NCBI GenBank assembly: GCA_020638495.1
Contig: JACKIN010000003.1
Location: 1-64,000, forward strand
From: Geminicoccaceae bacterium
GTDB taxonomy: Bacteria > Pseudomonadota > Alphaproteobacteria > Geminicoccales > Geminicoccaceae
DNA: 64,000 nt
Direction: 5' to 3'
Both the position numbers and the translations under genes were made by a program. Positions 52,693-61,498 of the stretch are shown here, in pieces (the stretch's first letter is position 1; each line of letters opens with the position of its first letter). The notes beneath the pieces were generated by a model that was given only the letters and a program-made list of their open reading frames with translations, ran no database searches and had not been told where the DNA came from.

Positions 52693-54021
52693 ATGGCCGA
52701 GCTCACTCCGGCACCGGGACCGGCGCGCGATCTCTACGACCTACTCACCGGCGACGACGAGGCACGGGTCTGCCTCGACATTCCCGACGCCGCCTGCCGC
52801 GAGCAGCCGATTAGCTTTCTCTTGCATCTCGCCAGCCTGTCCCTGACCAAGATCGGCGACGGCCTCGCCGACACAAAGCTCGTGCTGAGCTGGCTGCTTT
52901 CGGTGCTCGGCGCGCCGAGCTACATCGTCGGCCTGCTCGTGCCGGTGCGCGAATCGCTCTCGCTCCTGCCGCAGCTCATGGTCGCCGCCTGGATTCGGGG
53001 CCATGCCGTGCGCAAGTGGTTCTGGGTCGCCGGGAGCCTGATCGAGGCTCTGGCCCTCGGTCTGATGGCGCTGGCAGCGCTGCTGCTGGAGGGTGCCCCG
53101 GCCGGCTGGGCCATCCTCGGCCTGCTCGCCCTCTTCAGCATCGGCCGCGGCTTCGCCTCGATCGCGCACAACGACGTGCTCGGCAAGACCATCAGCCGGA
53201 CCCGGCGCGGCACGGTCAGCGGCTGGGCGACGACGGTCGGCAGCATCGGCACGGGCGCCTTCGGGCTCTACATGGTGCTGGCCGGCGGCACGCGCGGCAC
53301 CGCCTTCTTCGCCGCCGTCCTGGCGCTGGCGGCCCTGCTCTGGCTGGCGGCCAGCCTGCTCTACAGCCGGATCGAGGAGGTGCCGGGTGCGACCGAGGGC
53401 GGCAAGAGCGCGGTCGCCTTCATCCGCGGCGAGGTTGCACGGCTGGGCCAGGAGCCCGATTTCGTGCGCTTCGTCCTGGCGCGAGCGCTCTTCGTCAGCA
53501 TTGCCCTGATGCCACCCTTCCTCGTCGTGCTCAGCCAGCGCTCGGAGGGTGCCGGGATCCGTGACCTCGGCCTCCTCGTCCTCGCCTCGGGCATCGCCGG
53601 CGGGTTGAGCTCGGCCCTTTGGGGCTGCCTCGCCGACCGCTCGAGCCGCCAGGTGATGCGCGCCGCGGCAGCGCTCGCCGGCCTCGTCGCCCTGGCGACG
53701 GGCAGCCTCGCCTTGGCAGCGCCCGAGGCCCTCGCCCTGCCGCTGCTGCTGCCCGCTGCCGTTTTCCTCGTGGCCCTGGCCCATGCCGGGATGCGGATCG
53801 GGCGCAAGACCTACATCGTCGATCTCGCCGGTGCCGGCCGCCGGGCCGGCTACGTGGCGCTCAGCAACACCCTGATCGGCGTCGTCCTCGTGACGAGCGG
53901 CCTCATCGGCGTCTTCGCCGAGACCGCCGGCATCGGCGCCACGCTCCTGCTGTTGGCCGCCCTAGCCGCGGTCGGCATCGTCCTCGCCGGCGGCCTGCCG
54001 GAAGTGCAGCACCCCGACTAG
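52693..54021 (+). CDS. Major facilitator superfamily-like permease
   Basis: A 442-residue membrane protein with about 11-12 helices. It has SLTKIGDGLADTKLVLSWLL at the first helices, SKxxx-like SIGRGFASIAHNDVLGKTISRTRRG between helices, and a second half beginning near the ALFVSIALMPPFLVVLSQRS segment. It starts four bases after the zinc-ribbon stop, so it is the last gene of that row. The substrate is unknown and the family assignment rests on helix pattern and the R/K-rich loops. Confidence 0.82.
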   Translation: MAELTPAPGPARDLYDLLTGDDEARVCLDIPDAACREQPISFLLHLASLSLTKIGDGLADTKLVLSWLLSVLGAPSYIVGLLVPVRESLSLLPQLMVAAWIRGHAVRKWFWVAGSLIEALALGLMALAALLLEGAPAGWAILGLLALFSIGRGFASIAHNDVLGKTISRTRRGTVSGWATTVGSIGTGAFGLYMVLAGGTRGTAFFAAVLALAALLWLAASLLYSRIEEVPGATEGGKSAVAFIRGEVARLGQEPDFVRFVLARALFVSIALMPPFLVVLSQRSEGAGIRDLGLLVLASGIAGGLSSALWGCLADRSSRQVMRAAAALAGLVALATGSLALAAPEALALPLLLPAAVFLVALAHAGMRIGRKTYIVDLAGAGRRAGYVALSNTLIGVVLVTSGLIGVFAETAGIGATLLLLAALAAVGIVLAGGLPEVQHPD

Positions 54022-54042
54022 GCGCTTACTGGGGCCCCCGGC

Positions 54043-54798
54043 TCAGTGAATGAGGGAGCCGCCATTGACGTCGATCTCGGTGCCGGTGCAGTAGGCGGCG
54101 AGATCGGAGGCGAGGAACAGGGCGCAGCCGGCGACGTCCCTGGCCTCGCCGGCACGGCCCATCGGAATGGCGGCGATGATCGCGTCGTGCATCTCGGGCG
54201 TCAGCTTGCCGGCGGTGATGTCGGTGGCGATGAAGCCCGGGCAGATGGCGTTGACCCTGACCCCGGCCGGCGCCAGCTCGCGCGCCATCGCCTTGGTGAG
54301 CCCGAGGATGCCCGCCTTGGCCGCCGCATAATGGGGGCCGCCGAAGATGCCGCCGCCGCGCTGGGCGGAGACCGACGAGATGTTGACGATGCTGCCCGCC
54401 CGGCGCCCGCGCATGCCCGGGATCACCGTCTGGCTCATCTGCAGCGTGCCGCGCAGGTTGACGTCGAGCACGGCGTCATAGTCGGCGGGTCCGATCTCCA
54501 TGATCTTCAGGGGCTGGGTGATGCCGGCATTGTTGACCAGGATGTCGATCCGGCCCCACCGTTCGATCAGCGCCGCCACCACCACCTCGCAGCGCGCCTT
54601 GTCGGTGACGTCGCAGGCGAGGCCGACATGCCGCGCGCCGAGCCCGGCCGCAGCCCCCTCGGCGGCCTCGGCCGCCAGATCGAGGATCGCCACGCTGGCC
54701 CCGTGCTCCGCGAACAGCATGGCCGTCGCCTTGCCGAGTCCACGCGGCGAGGCGGCGCCGGTGACGATGGCGGTCCGGCCGTGCAGCAGTCCTTGCAT
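54043..54798 (-). CDS. SDR-family oxidoreductase
   Basis: A 251-residue classical short-chain dehydrogenase. TGAASPRGLGKA is the NAD(P)-binding glycine motif (about 12-23), followed by NNAG, an ISSVSAQ serine and HYAAAKAG (YxxxK). The aspartate at the end of strand 2 (LDLAAE) suggests NAD over NADP. It is the third gene of an operon with a split transketolase, which starts 14 bp upstream, so it may reduce or oxidise the ketose product. Named relatives are sugar or polyol dehydrogenases. Confidence 0.9.
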   Translation of the reverse strand: MQGLLHGRTAIVTGAASPRGLGKATAMLFAEHGASVAILDLAAEAAEGAAAGLGARHVGLACDVTDKARCEVVVAALIERWGRIDILVNNAGITQPLKIMEIGPADYDAVLDVNLRGTLQMSQTVIPGMRGRRAGSIVNISSVSAQRGGGIFGGPHYAAAKAGILGLTKAMARELAPAGVRVNAICPGFIATDITAGKLTPEMHDAIIAAIPMGRAGEARDVAGCALFLASDLAAYCTGTEIDVNGGSLIH

Positions 54799-54812
54799 GG
54801 TCGTCTCTTCCT

Positions 54813-55856
54813 TCAAAGCCAGGCGCGGATCTGCGCCGCGACCCGGTCCGTGGAGATCCCGTACATGTCGTGGAGCGTGGGCAGGGCGCCGGCCTCGAGG
54901 AAGGCGTCCGGCAGTCCGATCATGCGGAAGGCCGGCGTGACGCCCGCCGTCAGCAGCGTCGTTGCCACCGCCTCGCCGAGGCCGCCAACCACCGTATGGT
55001 TCTCGGCCGTGACGACGAGCCGGCCGCACTTGCCGGCTTCCTCGAGGATGGTCGCCCGGTCCAGAGGCTTGATCGTCGGGACATGCAGGACGGCGACACC
55101 GATGCCGTCCTGGGCCAGCTTCACGGCCGCATCGAGGGCGCGCATGGTCATGAGGCCGGTGGCGATCACCAGCACGTCCCGCCCGTCCCGGATCATCTGC
55201 GCCCGGCCCAGCTCGAACCGGTAGTCGGGCTTGTGGCGGGTCAGCACCACGGGCACCCGCCCGCGCAGCAGGCGGCAATAGACCGGCCCGTCATGGGCGG
55301 CGATCGCCGGCACCATCTGGGCGATGTCGACCGCGTCGCAGGGATCGACGATGGTCAGGTTGGGCAGGCCGCGGAAGATCGCCAGATCCTCCGTCGCCTG
55401 GTGGCTCGGCCCGTAGCCGGTGGTCAGCCCAGGCAGCGCGCAGACGATCCTGACCGGCAGGTTTTCCTCGGCGATCGCCATGGCGATGAAGTCGTAAGCC
55501 CGGCGCGCGGCGAACACGGCATAGGTGGTGGCGAAAGGCATGAAGCCCTCGCGCGCCAGACCGGCCGCGGCCGACATCAAGACCGCCTCGGCCATGCCCA
55601 TCTGGTAGAACCGGCCGGGCATGGCTTCGGCGAAGACGTGCAGGTCTGTGTACTTGCCGAGATCGGCCGTGAGGCCGACAATCCGCTCGTCGCGCCTCGC
55701 GAGCTCCACCAGCGCATGGCCGAACGGGGCATGGATGGTTTCGTAGCCCTCGGCGGTCAGCGAGGCGATCATCGCCGAGGTGGTCGGCCCCTTCCCGCCG
55801 GCGGTGACCGGCGCCTTTCGTGGCTCGTGCTTGCGCGCCCTGGAAGCCTCGGTCAT
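54813..55856 (-). CDS. Transketolase-like, C-terminal (pyrimidine-binding) subunit
   Basis: A 347-residue subunit corresponding to the second and third domains of transketolase. GMAEAVLMSAAAGLAREGF with the glutamate that activates TPP, TGYGPSHQATEDLAIFRGLP, and a C-terminal VVTAENHTVVGGLGEAVA are family marks. It works with the N-terminal subunit encoded just upstream; the ATG at 55856 overlaps that gene's TGA (ATGA). Split transketolases occur in sugar-catabolic operons and in some secondary metabolism. Confidence 0.9.
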   Translation of the reverse strand: MTEASRARKHEPRKAPVTAGGKGPTTSAMIASLTAEGYETIHAPFGHALVELARRDERIVGLTADLGKYTDLHVFAEAMPGRFYQMGMAEAVLMSAAAGLAREGFMPFATTYAVFAARRAYDFIAMAIAEENLPVRIVCALPGLTTGYGPSHQATEDLAIFRGLPNLTIVDPCDAVDIAQMVPAIAAHDGPVYCRLLRGRVPVVLTRHKPDYRFELGRAQMIRDGRDVLVIATGLMTMRALDAAVKLAQDGIGVAVLHVPTIKPLDRATILEEAGKCGRLVVTAENHTVVGGLGEAVATTLLTAGVTPAFRMIGLPDAFLEAGALPTLHDMYGISTDRVAAQIRAWL

Positions 55857-56707
55857 GCCGGCCGTCCCTCCTCCAGGGCGGAAAGCGCCTTCACCCATTC
55901 ATCGGCCTCGACGCGGACGAAATGGGCGATCTCGCGGCGCTCCAGGAACGGCACGCCCTTGCACATTCGCGTGTCGAAGATGATGACGCGCGGCACAGGC
56001 TCGGCGACCGCGCGGGCGGTGTCGAAGGCGCCGACGACCGCGTCGAGGTCGTTGCCGTCGACCCGCTGGCAGTGCCAGCCGAAGGCCCGCCACTTCGCCT
56101 CGACCGGCTCGGCCGAGAGCATCTGGGTCGACTTGCCGTCGGCTTGCTGGTTGTTGAAGTCGACGAGGCAGATCAGGTTGCCGAGCCGATGGTGGGCCGC
56201 GACCATGGCCGCTTCCCAGGTCGAGCCCTCGCCGAGCTCGCCATCCGACATCAGGTTGTAGACGAACGCCTTCGAGCGCTTGCGCCGGAGACCGAGCGCC
56301 ATGCCGATGGCGATGCCGAGCCCCTGGCCGAGCGAGCCGCCGGTGATCTCCATGCCGGGCGTGTAGGACGCCATGCCGGACATGGGCAGCCGGCTGTCGT
56401 CCATGCCGTAGGTGGCGAGCTCCTCCTCGGGCAGAATCCCAGCCTCCATCAGCGCCGCATAGAGTGCTATGGCATAGTGGCCGACCGAGAGCAGGAACCG
56501 GTCGCGCCCCTCCCATTTCGGGTCATCGGCGCGGTAGTCGAGGGCGTGAAAGTACGCTGCCGCCAGGACGTCGGCGATGCCCAGCGCCTGGCCGATATAG
56601 CCCTGCCCCTGCACCTCGCCCATGAGCAGCGCCTTCCGGCGGATGCTCCAGGCTCGCTGCTCCAGCGAGACGTTGAATCTCGAGCTCGCTCGATGCGATT
56701 GGGTCAT
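55853..56707 (-). CDS. Transketolase-like, N-terminal (TPP-binding) subunit
   Basis: A 284-residue subunit with the TPP diphosphate-binding motif SDGELGEGSTWEAAMVA ... LVDFNN, and FLLSVGHYAIALYAALMEAG and ITGGSLGQGLGIAIGMALG upstream of it. It forms the active site with the C-terminal subunit. The ATG at 56707 begins family sequence. It is the first of three genes (TkN-TkC-SDR) transcribed away from the mechanosensitive channel gene. Confidence 0.92.
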   Translation of the reverse strand: MTQSHRASSRFNVSLEQRAWSIRRKALLMGEVQGQGYIGQALGIADVLAAAYFHALDYRADDPKWEGRDRFLLSVGHYAIALYAALMEAGILPEEELATYGMDDSRLPMSGMASYTPGMEITGGSLGQGLGIAIGMALGLRRKRSKAFVYNLMSDGELGEGSTWEAAMVAAHHRLGNLICLVDFNNQQADGKSTQMLSAEPVEAKWRAFGWHCQRVDGNDLDAVVGAFDTARAVAEPVPRVIIFDTRMCKGVPFLERREIAHFVRVEADEWVKALSALEEGRPA

Positions 56708-56730
56708 CCTGTCCTCACGCTCACTTTTGA

Positions 56731-58560
56731 TCAGGGCACCGGACGCTGGGCCGAGCCCTCCGGGGGGTAGGGCAGCGTGTCCTGCAGCTCGCCGGCCGTG
56801 CCGCTTTCCATGGCCGGGAAGGGGAGCGTGCCGGACTTGCGCCAGCCGGCCACCTTGGCCTCGGCGGCCTCGCGGCCGGCCAGGTCGTCCGGCGGGTCGC
56901 GGCGCAGGTAGACGGTCTGCGACGGGAAGGCGACGCTCGAGCCGTTGCGGCTGACGATGTCCATCAGGCGGAGCATCAGATCCTCGCGAACCGCGAGGTA
57001 GCCGTTGTAGTCGCTGGCCCGGACATAGGCGAAGATCTCGATGTCGAGCGAGCTCGCACCGAACTCGACGAAGCGGGCTCGAGCCGGCTCCGGTGCCACC
57101 TCCGGGTGGGCGATCAGCAGGGCCCTTATATCGGCGACGATGGCGCGGAGCTGGTCCGGCGTGGTCTCGTAGCGCACGCCGAGCGTGGTGTGCAGCAGGA
57201 TCCGGTCGCGCCTGGCGAAGTTCTCGATATGCATGCCGGCGAGGTCGCTGTTCGGCACGGTGACCACGGTGCGGTCGAGCGAGCGGATGCGGCTCGAGCG
57301 CAGCCCGATCGATTCGAGCGTGCCGATGCGGTCGCCGAAACGGCAGAGCTCGCCGATCCTGACCGGCCGGTCGGCGATCAGCGAGGCGCCGCCCAGGAGG
57401 TTCTGCAAGGTGCCCTGCGCCGCCAGGGCGACGGCGATGCCGCCGACTCCGAGGCCCGTGACGATGCCGCTGACCGGCACGCCGAGGCGGTCGAGGGCAT
57501 GGACCAGGATGCCGATTGCCACGACGAGGCCGAGGATGCGGAAGACCAGCCGTGCCGCCTGCGCGTCGCCCGGTCGTTTGTCGAGACGGGCGAGACCGAT
57601 GAACAGGTCGGCAGCAAGCCGGGTCATGGCGAAGCCGAAGATGATGGCGCCGAAGGTGAAGAGGGCGACCCAGAAGATCTCCAGGATGGCCAGCACCGGG
57701 CCGGTCAGCCGGAGCTCGTCGGCGACGGCCAGGCGCAGGCCGGCGGCGAGCGGCATCAGCAGAAGCGGCAGGACGAAGCCGAAGACCCGGTTGCGCGTGG
57801 CACCATCGCGCCGCCCCGCGCCGCGGCGGACGAGCATGATCGCCATGGCGGCGATGCCCAGCCCCGCAAGATGCAGGAGGAGGGTCGCCAGGATCTTCCA
57901 CAAGGGGATGTCGAGGATGCGCTGGCGCGACCAGTCCGGCGTGACCACCCTTTCCCTCTCGCCGAGCAGCCGGGTGAGCCAGGGGCCGACGCCGTCGCGC
58001 AGGACGACATAGGGATCGAGCTGCAAGGCACCCTGGCGGCGCGGCAGGTCGACGACCAGTGGGTACAGCTGGGCGGCGATGCTCGGGGTATCGGGGCCGA
58101 AGCGAAAGCGGGGAACACCGTCGTCGATCACGGAATCGAGAATGGAGAGGCCGGTGCCCGGCACCATCCAGCGCTGCAGCTCGGTGCGGCGGACGGTGGC
58201 GAGGTCGGGGATCTCGTCGAGCGGCGGCAGGTCGACCCGGCCCAGGATCACATAGAGGCGGAGCACCGTCTCGACGGCGAGCGGGATCTGCAGGTCGGGC
58301 GGCACCTGGTCGAGATCGACGAGTGCGAGCGCCCGCTGGCCGAGCAGCGACACGAGGTTGCGCGCGTCGCTCGCCGCCCGGATCCGAAAGGCCCGCTCCA
58401 CCTCGCTGAAGAGCGATCCGATGGTGGCGCGGGGGCTGTCGGTCGAGGGCGGGCTGAAGTCCACCGCCGGCCGCGAGTCGCGTGCCTGGACGGGCCCGGT
58501 CATGGCGAGGATGAGCGCCAGAAGAAGGAGTTGCGGCAGGCGACGGGCGGCGAAGTTCAT
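56731..58560 (-). CDS. MscS-type mechanosensitive ion channel
   Basis: A 609-residue channel. A signal-peptide-like start (LLLLALILAMTGPVQA) leads to a periplasmic domain (about 30-225) and four to five membrane helices. The MscS core follows, with GVPVSGIVTGLGVGGIAVALAAQ (TM3-like glycine/alanine pattern, shortened here) and QNLLGGASLIADRPVRIGELCRF. It releases solutes under hypo-osmotic stress. The ATG at 58560 starts the signal peptide; a longer in-frame opening exists. Only 25 bp follow the small membrane gene upstream, so the two are co-transcribed. Confidence 0.92.
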   Translation of the reverse strand: MNFAARRLPQLLLLALILAMTGPVQARDSRPAVDFSPPSTDSPRATIGSLFSEVERAFRIRAASDARNLVSLLGQRALALVDLDQVPPDLQIPLAVETVLRLYVILGRVDLPPLDEIPDLATVRRTELQRWMVPGTGLSILDSVIDDGVPRFRFGPDTPSIAAQLYPLVVDLPRRQGALQLDPYVVLRDGVGPWLTRLLGERERVVTPDWSRQRILDIPLWKILATLLLHLAGLGIAAMAIMLVRRGAGRRDGATRNRVFGFVLPLLLMPLAAGLRLAVADELRLTGPVLAILEIFWVALFTFGAIIFGFAMTRLAADLFIGLARLDKRPGDAQAARLVFRILGLVVAIGILVHALDRLGVPVSGIVTGLGVGGIAVALAAQGTLQNLLGGASLIADRPVRIGELCRFGDRIGTLESIGLRSSRIRSLDRTVVTVPNSDLAGMHIENFARRDRILLHTTLGVRYETTPDQLRAIVADIRALLIAHPEVAPEPARARFVEFGASSLDIEIFAYVRASDYNGYLAVREDLMLRLMDIVSRNGSSVAFPSQTVYLRRDPPDDLAGREAAEAKVAGWRKSGTLPFPAMESGTAGELQDTLPYPPEGSAQRPVP

Positions 58561-58585
58561 GCGGCGAAGGCTCCGTCGCCCTGGC

Positions 58586-58894
58586 TCAGAGGCCGCCGAG
58601 GCCACGCTGCCGCGGCCGGCAGGCGAGCACGAGCAGCGCTCCCGGCACGGCGAGGCTGAGCCAGGCGGGTGCGGCGAGGACGAACTGGATCGGCGCCCAC
58701 ACCATCGAGCCCAGATTCTTCTCGATCAGCGCCTGTAAGCCGACGAGGCTGTTGGCGTTGGCTGCGAACCACATCGAGCCGATCGAGATCGGCTGGTAGG
58801 CGCCGCTCGCCCAGAGCGAGAAGAGCTGGGCGACGAGAGCGGCGCCGGCGAAGATCAAGAGCCCGAGGCCGACGACATAACCTGCACTTCGCAT
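58586..58894 (-). CDS. Small membrane protein upstream of MscS
   Basis: A 102-residue protein not recognised as a named family. It has two hydrophobic helices (about 6-27 and 68-90) and a small central segment (SGAYQPISIGSMWFAANANS). It is 25 bp before the channel gene and divergent from the tRNA-Ser gene. A role as channel partner is only suggested by position. Confidence 0.65.
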   Translation of the reverse strand: MRSAGYVVGLGLLIFAGAALVAQLFSLWASGAYQPISIGSMWFAANANSLVGLQALIEKNLGSMVWAPIQFVLAAPAWLSLAVPGALLVLACRPRQRGLGGL

Positions 58895-58981
58895 CGCTCG
58901 CTTCCCGTCCTTGCCCGATGCTCAAACGTCCGACCCTCGTGTTGCACAGCCGAAGGCGTCTGGCTATGGTCCGGCCCGTCC

Positions 58982-59069
58982 GGAGGGATGGCCGAGTGGT
59001 TTATGGCGCACGCCTGGAAAGCGTGTTGGGGGCAACTCCTCACGGGTTCGAATCCCGTTCCCTCCGCCA
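58982..59069 (+). tRNA. tRNA-Ser (anticodon GGA)
   Basis: 88 nucleotides including an encoded CCA. The acceptor GGAGGGA pairs with TCCCTCC, with G before CCA. The D-arm begins TGGCCGAGTGG, the anticodon loop is CTGGAAA, and the T-loop is GGTTCGAATCC. The long variable arm (about TGTTGGGGGCAACTCCTCAC) identifies the serine class. The 3' end is a frequent integration site for genomic islands, and the DNA just after it changes composition. Confidence 0.97.
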
Positions 59070-59577
59070 GCTCAAAAGAATTTTTCATTATGTATCAAAT
59101 GCTTAACCCAAGTCTGCATTTAAGCGTTACCACCTGATCCACCACATGCTTCGGTGGCTGCGGGTGGACGACGGCGAGCAAGCTGAAGCTAGAGCCAGTT
59201 CACCCTAGCCGATCGGCAGCCGTCTCGTCCTTCATACCTGTCACCGCCGGCCACACCATGGCCATGCTTGCGCCATTTGAAGCGACGCCCAAAGTCGATG
59301 TCGACACCGGTCGGGCTGGGCAGCACGACCCTATGCAAGCATGTGATGGACGGCAGCCTGCCGAGCATCAGGGGGCTTGTACGATTACTTAATGGCAACC
59401 AATATTCAATGCTATTGATTGTTCTTCAATATAACCTACTATTGACATATTCGTAATTGGGTATGTTTATTGTATAATTGGTACATTTCTTTAGCAATAC
59501 ACGACCGTTTGTGCGGAATTTATCTATTGACGGAGCCCCTCCCCTTAGCCTAGCTCGTTTTTTGAGGAGGAAACAAG
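59070..59577. other. 508-bp AT-rich gene-free stretch after tRNA-Ser
   Basis: No convincing gene on either strand. The last 200 bp (about 59375-59540) are by far the most AT-rich DNA of the window, with TTGACA at 59442-59447 and TATAAT at 59473-59478, which are 25 bp apart and so do not form a standard promoter. The stretch separates core genes from a second glycan operon and may be an island boundary. I see no integrase, direct repeat of the tRNA end or transposase remnant inside the window. Confidence 0.6.
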
Positions 59578-60528
59578 ATGCCGATTCTGGTGACTGGGGG
59601 ATGCGGATTCATAGGCTCTCATCTGGTCGACCGTCTTACCGAGATCGGCCATACGGTTCGCGTGCTCGATGACATTTCCACAGGCTCACGCTGCAACCTT
59701 CCGCCCGGCGTAGAAGTCCACGAGGGCTGCGTCACCGATGCCACCGCTGTTGCCGCAGCAACACAGGACGTCGATGCAGTCTTCCACCTTGCGGCAATTG
59801 CTTCCGTGACCCGATCCAACGACGAATGGCTCTGGTCACACTCGGTCAATCAGAGCGGCACCGTTACGGTTTTCAATTCGGCCCGCGCTCGACAACTTCC
59901 AGTTGTATATGCCTCGTCGGCCGCCGTCTTCGGTGGTCGCGAGCGTATGCCCTTGAGTGAACGTATCGAGCCGTCGCCCCTCACCGCGTACGGCGTCGAC
60001 AAATACGGCTGCGAGCTTCACGCTCGGGTGGCGGCCCGGATCCATCATGTGCCCAACGTGGGCCTGCGATTCTTCAATGTCTACGGCCCGCGCCAGCGGC
60101 CGGACTCACCTTACAGCGGGGTTATCACGACCTTCGCCGATCGGGTGGCACGAGGGTTGCCGATGTGCTTGCACGGTGACGGCGGGCAAACGCGGGATTT
60201 CATCCATGTGGGCGACGTCGTCAACGCTCTCATCCTGGCGATGGAGCGGTGCCATCGCGCTCTCGCAAATAAGGACCCGTGCGCCGAGATCTACAACGTC
60301 TGTACGGGAGTACCGACCTCGGTCAGGAGTGTCGCGGAACTCGTCATGGCGGCGGCCGGACGGCATGTACCGATCGAGCACGGACCGCCGCGGACTGGTG
60401 ACGTCCGGGCGTCGGTAGGCGACCCAACGCACGCCGCCGAGCTCCTTGGTTTTCGCGCCCAAATCGGACTTGCTGAAGGTCTCGCCCCGCTGCTTGCCCG
60501 CGACGCTTTCGCGAGCGCCACAGCTTGA
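59578..60528 (+). CDS. NAD-dependent nucleotide-sugar epimerase/dehydratase (extended SDR)
   Basis: A 316-residue extended SDR of the GalE/WbpP type. GGCGFIGSH (about 7-15) binds NAD, HLAAIASV follows, and Y138-x3-K142 in YGVDKYG with an upstream serine (SSAAVFG) forms the active site. FFNVYGPRQRPDSPYSGVIT, shortened, is the substrate region of UDP-hexose epimerases. GAGGAGG seven bases before the ATG at 59578 makes a very strong ribosome-binding site, unusual in this window. It is the first gene of the right-hand glycan operon. Confidence 0.92.
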   Translation: MPILVTGGCGFIGSHLVDRLTEIGHTVRVLDDISTGSRCNLPPGVEVHEGCVTDATAVAAATQDVDAVFHLAAIASVTRSNDEWLWSHSVNQSGTVTVFNSARARQLPVVYASSAAVFGGRERMPLSERIEPSPLTAYGVDKYGCELHARVAARIHHVPNVGLRFFNVYGPRQRPDSPYSGVITTFADRVARGLPMCLHGDGGQTRDFIHVGDVVNALILAMERCHRALANKDPCAEIYNVCTGVPTSVRSVAELVMAAAGRHVPIEHGPPRTGDVRASVGDPTHAAELLGFRAQIGLAEGLAPLLARDAFASATA

Positions 60529-60538
60529 GAGCACCTTG

Positions 60539-61498
60539 ATGAGTGCTCCGGTCGCCATCGTCATCCCTTGCTATCGGCACGCCCATTTCGTGGCCGAGGC
60601 GGTGCGCAGCAGCCTCGATCAGGACCCGCCCCCGGCGGAGATCGTTGTTGTTGACGACGGCTCGCCAGACGAGGTGGCAGCGGCAGTGGCGACTGTCGGT
60701 GAGCAACCGACGGTCCGCCTCCTTCGACGCCCCAATGGCGGGCTTTCGGCCGCCCGAAACACCGGGCTCATCGCAACGCAGAGCAAGTTCGTGGTGTTTC
60801 TCGACGCCGACGACCGGCTGCTGCCGGGCGCTCTGAGCGCAGGCCTGAAGTGCCACGACGCCCATCCGGGCGCCGCCTTTGTCTGGGGCGGGTTTCGCAA
60901 TATGGATATCGCCGGTCGTCCTTTTGGAAGGCCGTATCGGCGCTGTCCCGGCCGCGTGCCCTACCGGGATCTCCTGCTAGGCAACATCATCGGCATGCAC
61001 GGCGCGGTCATGTACAGCCGCGAGCGACTCTTCGCTGCTGACGGCTTCGACGAGTCGCTGCCAACCGTCGAGGACTGGGAGGTCTATCTGCGCCTCGCCC
61101 GAAACCATTTGGTCGCACGTCACCAGTGCGTCGTGGCGGAGTATCGAAGGCACAGCCACGGTATCTCGGCCAACGCCGAGCGCATGATTGCTGGCGGATT
61201 GATCGGCCTCGAGCGATACCGCCCGAAAGCGCAAGACCCGAGCGACCTGGCATTGGTCTGGCGCGTCGGTCGCGCGCGTTTCGTGGCGCGCTACCTCAGA
61301 AAGGCGACGCTGGCAGGCTTGATGGGACCGGCCTCTACAAACTCGGGATCGCTGCGCGACGTGCTGCGCCTCATCGCACAGCAGTCACGCTATCTGTTCC
61401 TCTCGAGCACGCCGGACCTTGTCGCTGCGGCCGCAGGGCGACGCGGCATCGAGGCCTCACTGGCACCGGCTGAAGGACTGGCATGCCTGGAAGACTGA
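60539..61498 (+). CDS. GT2 family glycosyltransferase
   Basis: A 319-residue inverting GT-A enzyme. AIVIPCYRHAHFVAEAV starts the fold, VVDDGSPDE and FLDADDRLLPGAL hold the metal-binding acidic motifs, and DESLPTVEDWEVYLRLAR carries the ED catalytic-base pair. It starts at an ATG ten bases after the epimerase stop and overlaps the next gene by 16 bp. Codon use is less GC-extreme than in the left-hand glycan locus. Confidence 0.9.
   Translation: MSAPVAIVIPCYRHAHFVAEAVRSSLDQDPPPAEIVVVDDGSPDEVAAAVATVGEQPTVRLLRRPNGGLSAARNTGLIATQSKFVVFLDADDRLLPGALSAGLKCHDAHPGAAFVWGGFRNMDIAGRPFGRPYRRCPGRVPYRDLLLGNIIGMHGAVMYSRERLFAADGFDESLPTVEDWEVYLRLARNHLVARHQCVVAEYRRHSHGISANAERMIAGGLIGLERYRPKAQDPSDLALVWRVGRARFVARYLRKATLAGLMGPASTNSGSLRDVLRLIAQQSRYLFLSSTPDLVAAAAGRRGIEASLAPAEGLACLED

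Noticed and set aside
59442..59478. Promoter TTGACA ... TATAAT upstream of the epimerase
   Set aside because: The hexamers are 25 bp apart, too far for one sigma70 promoter.
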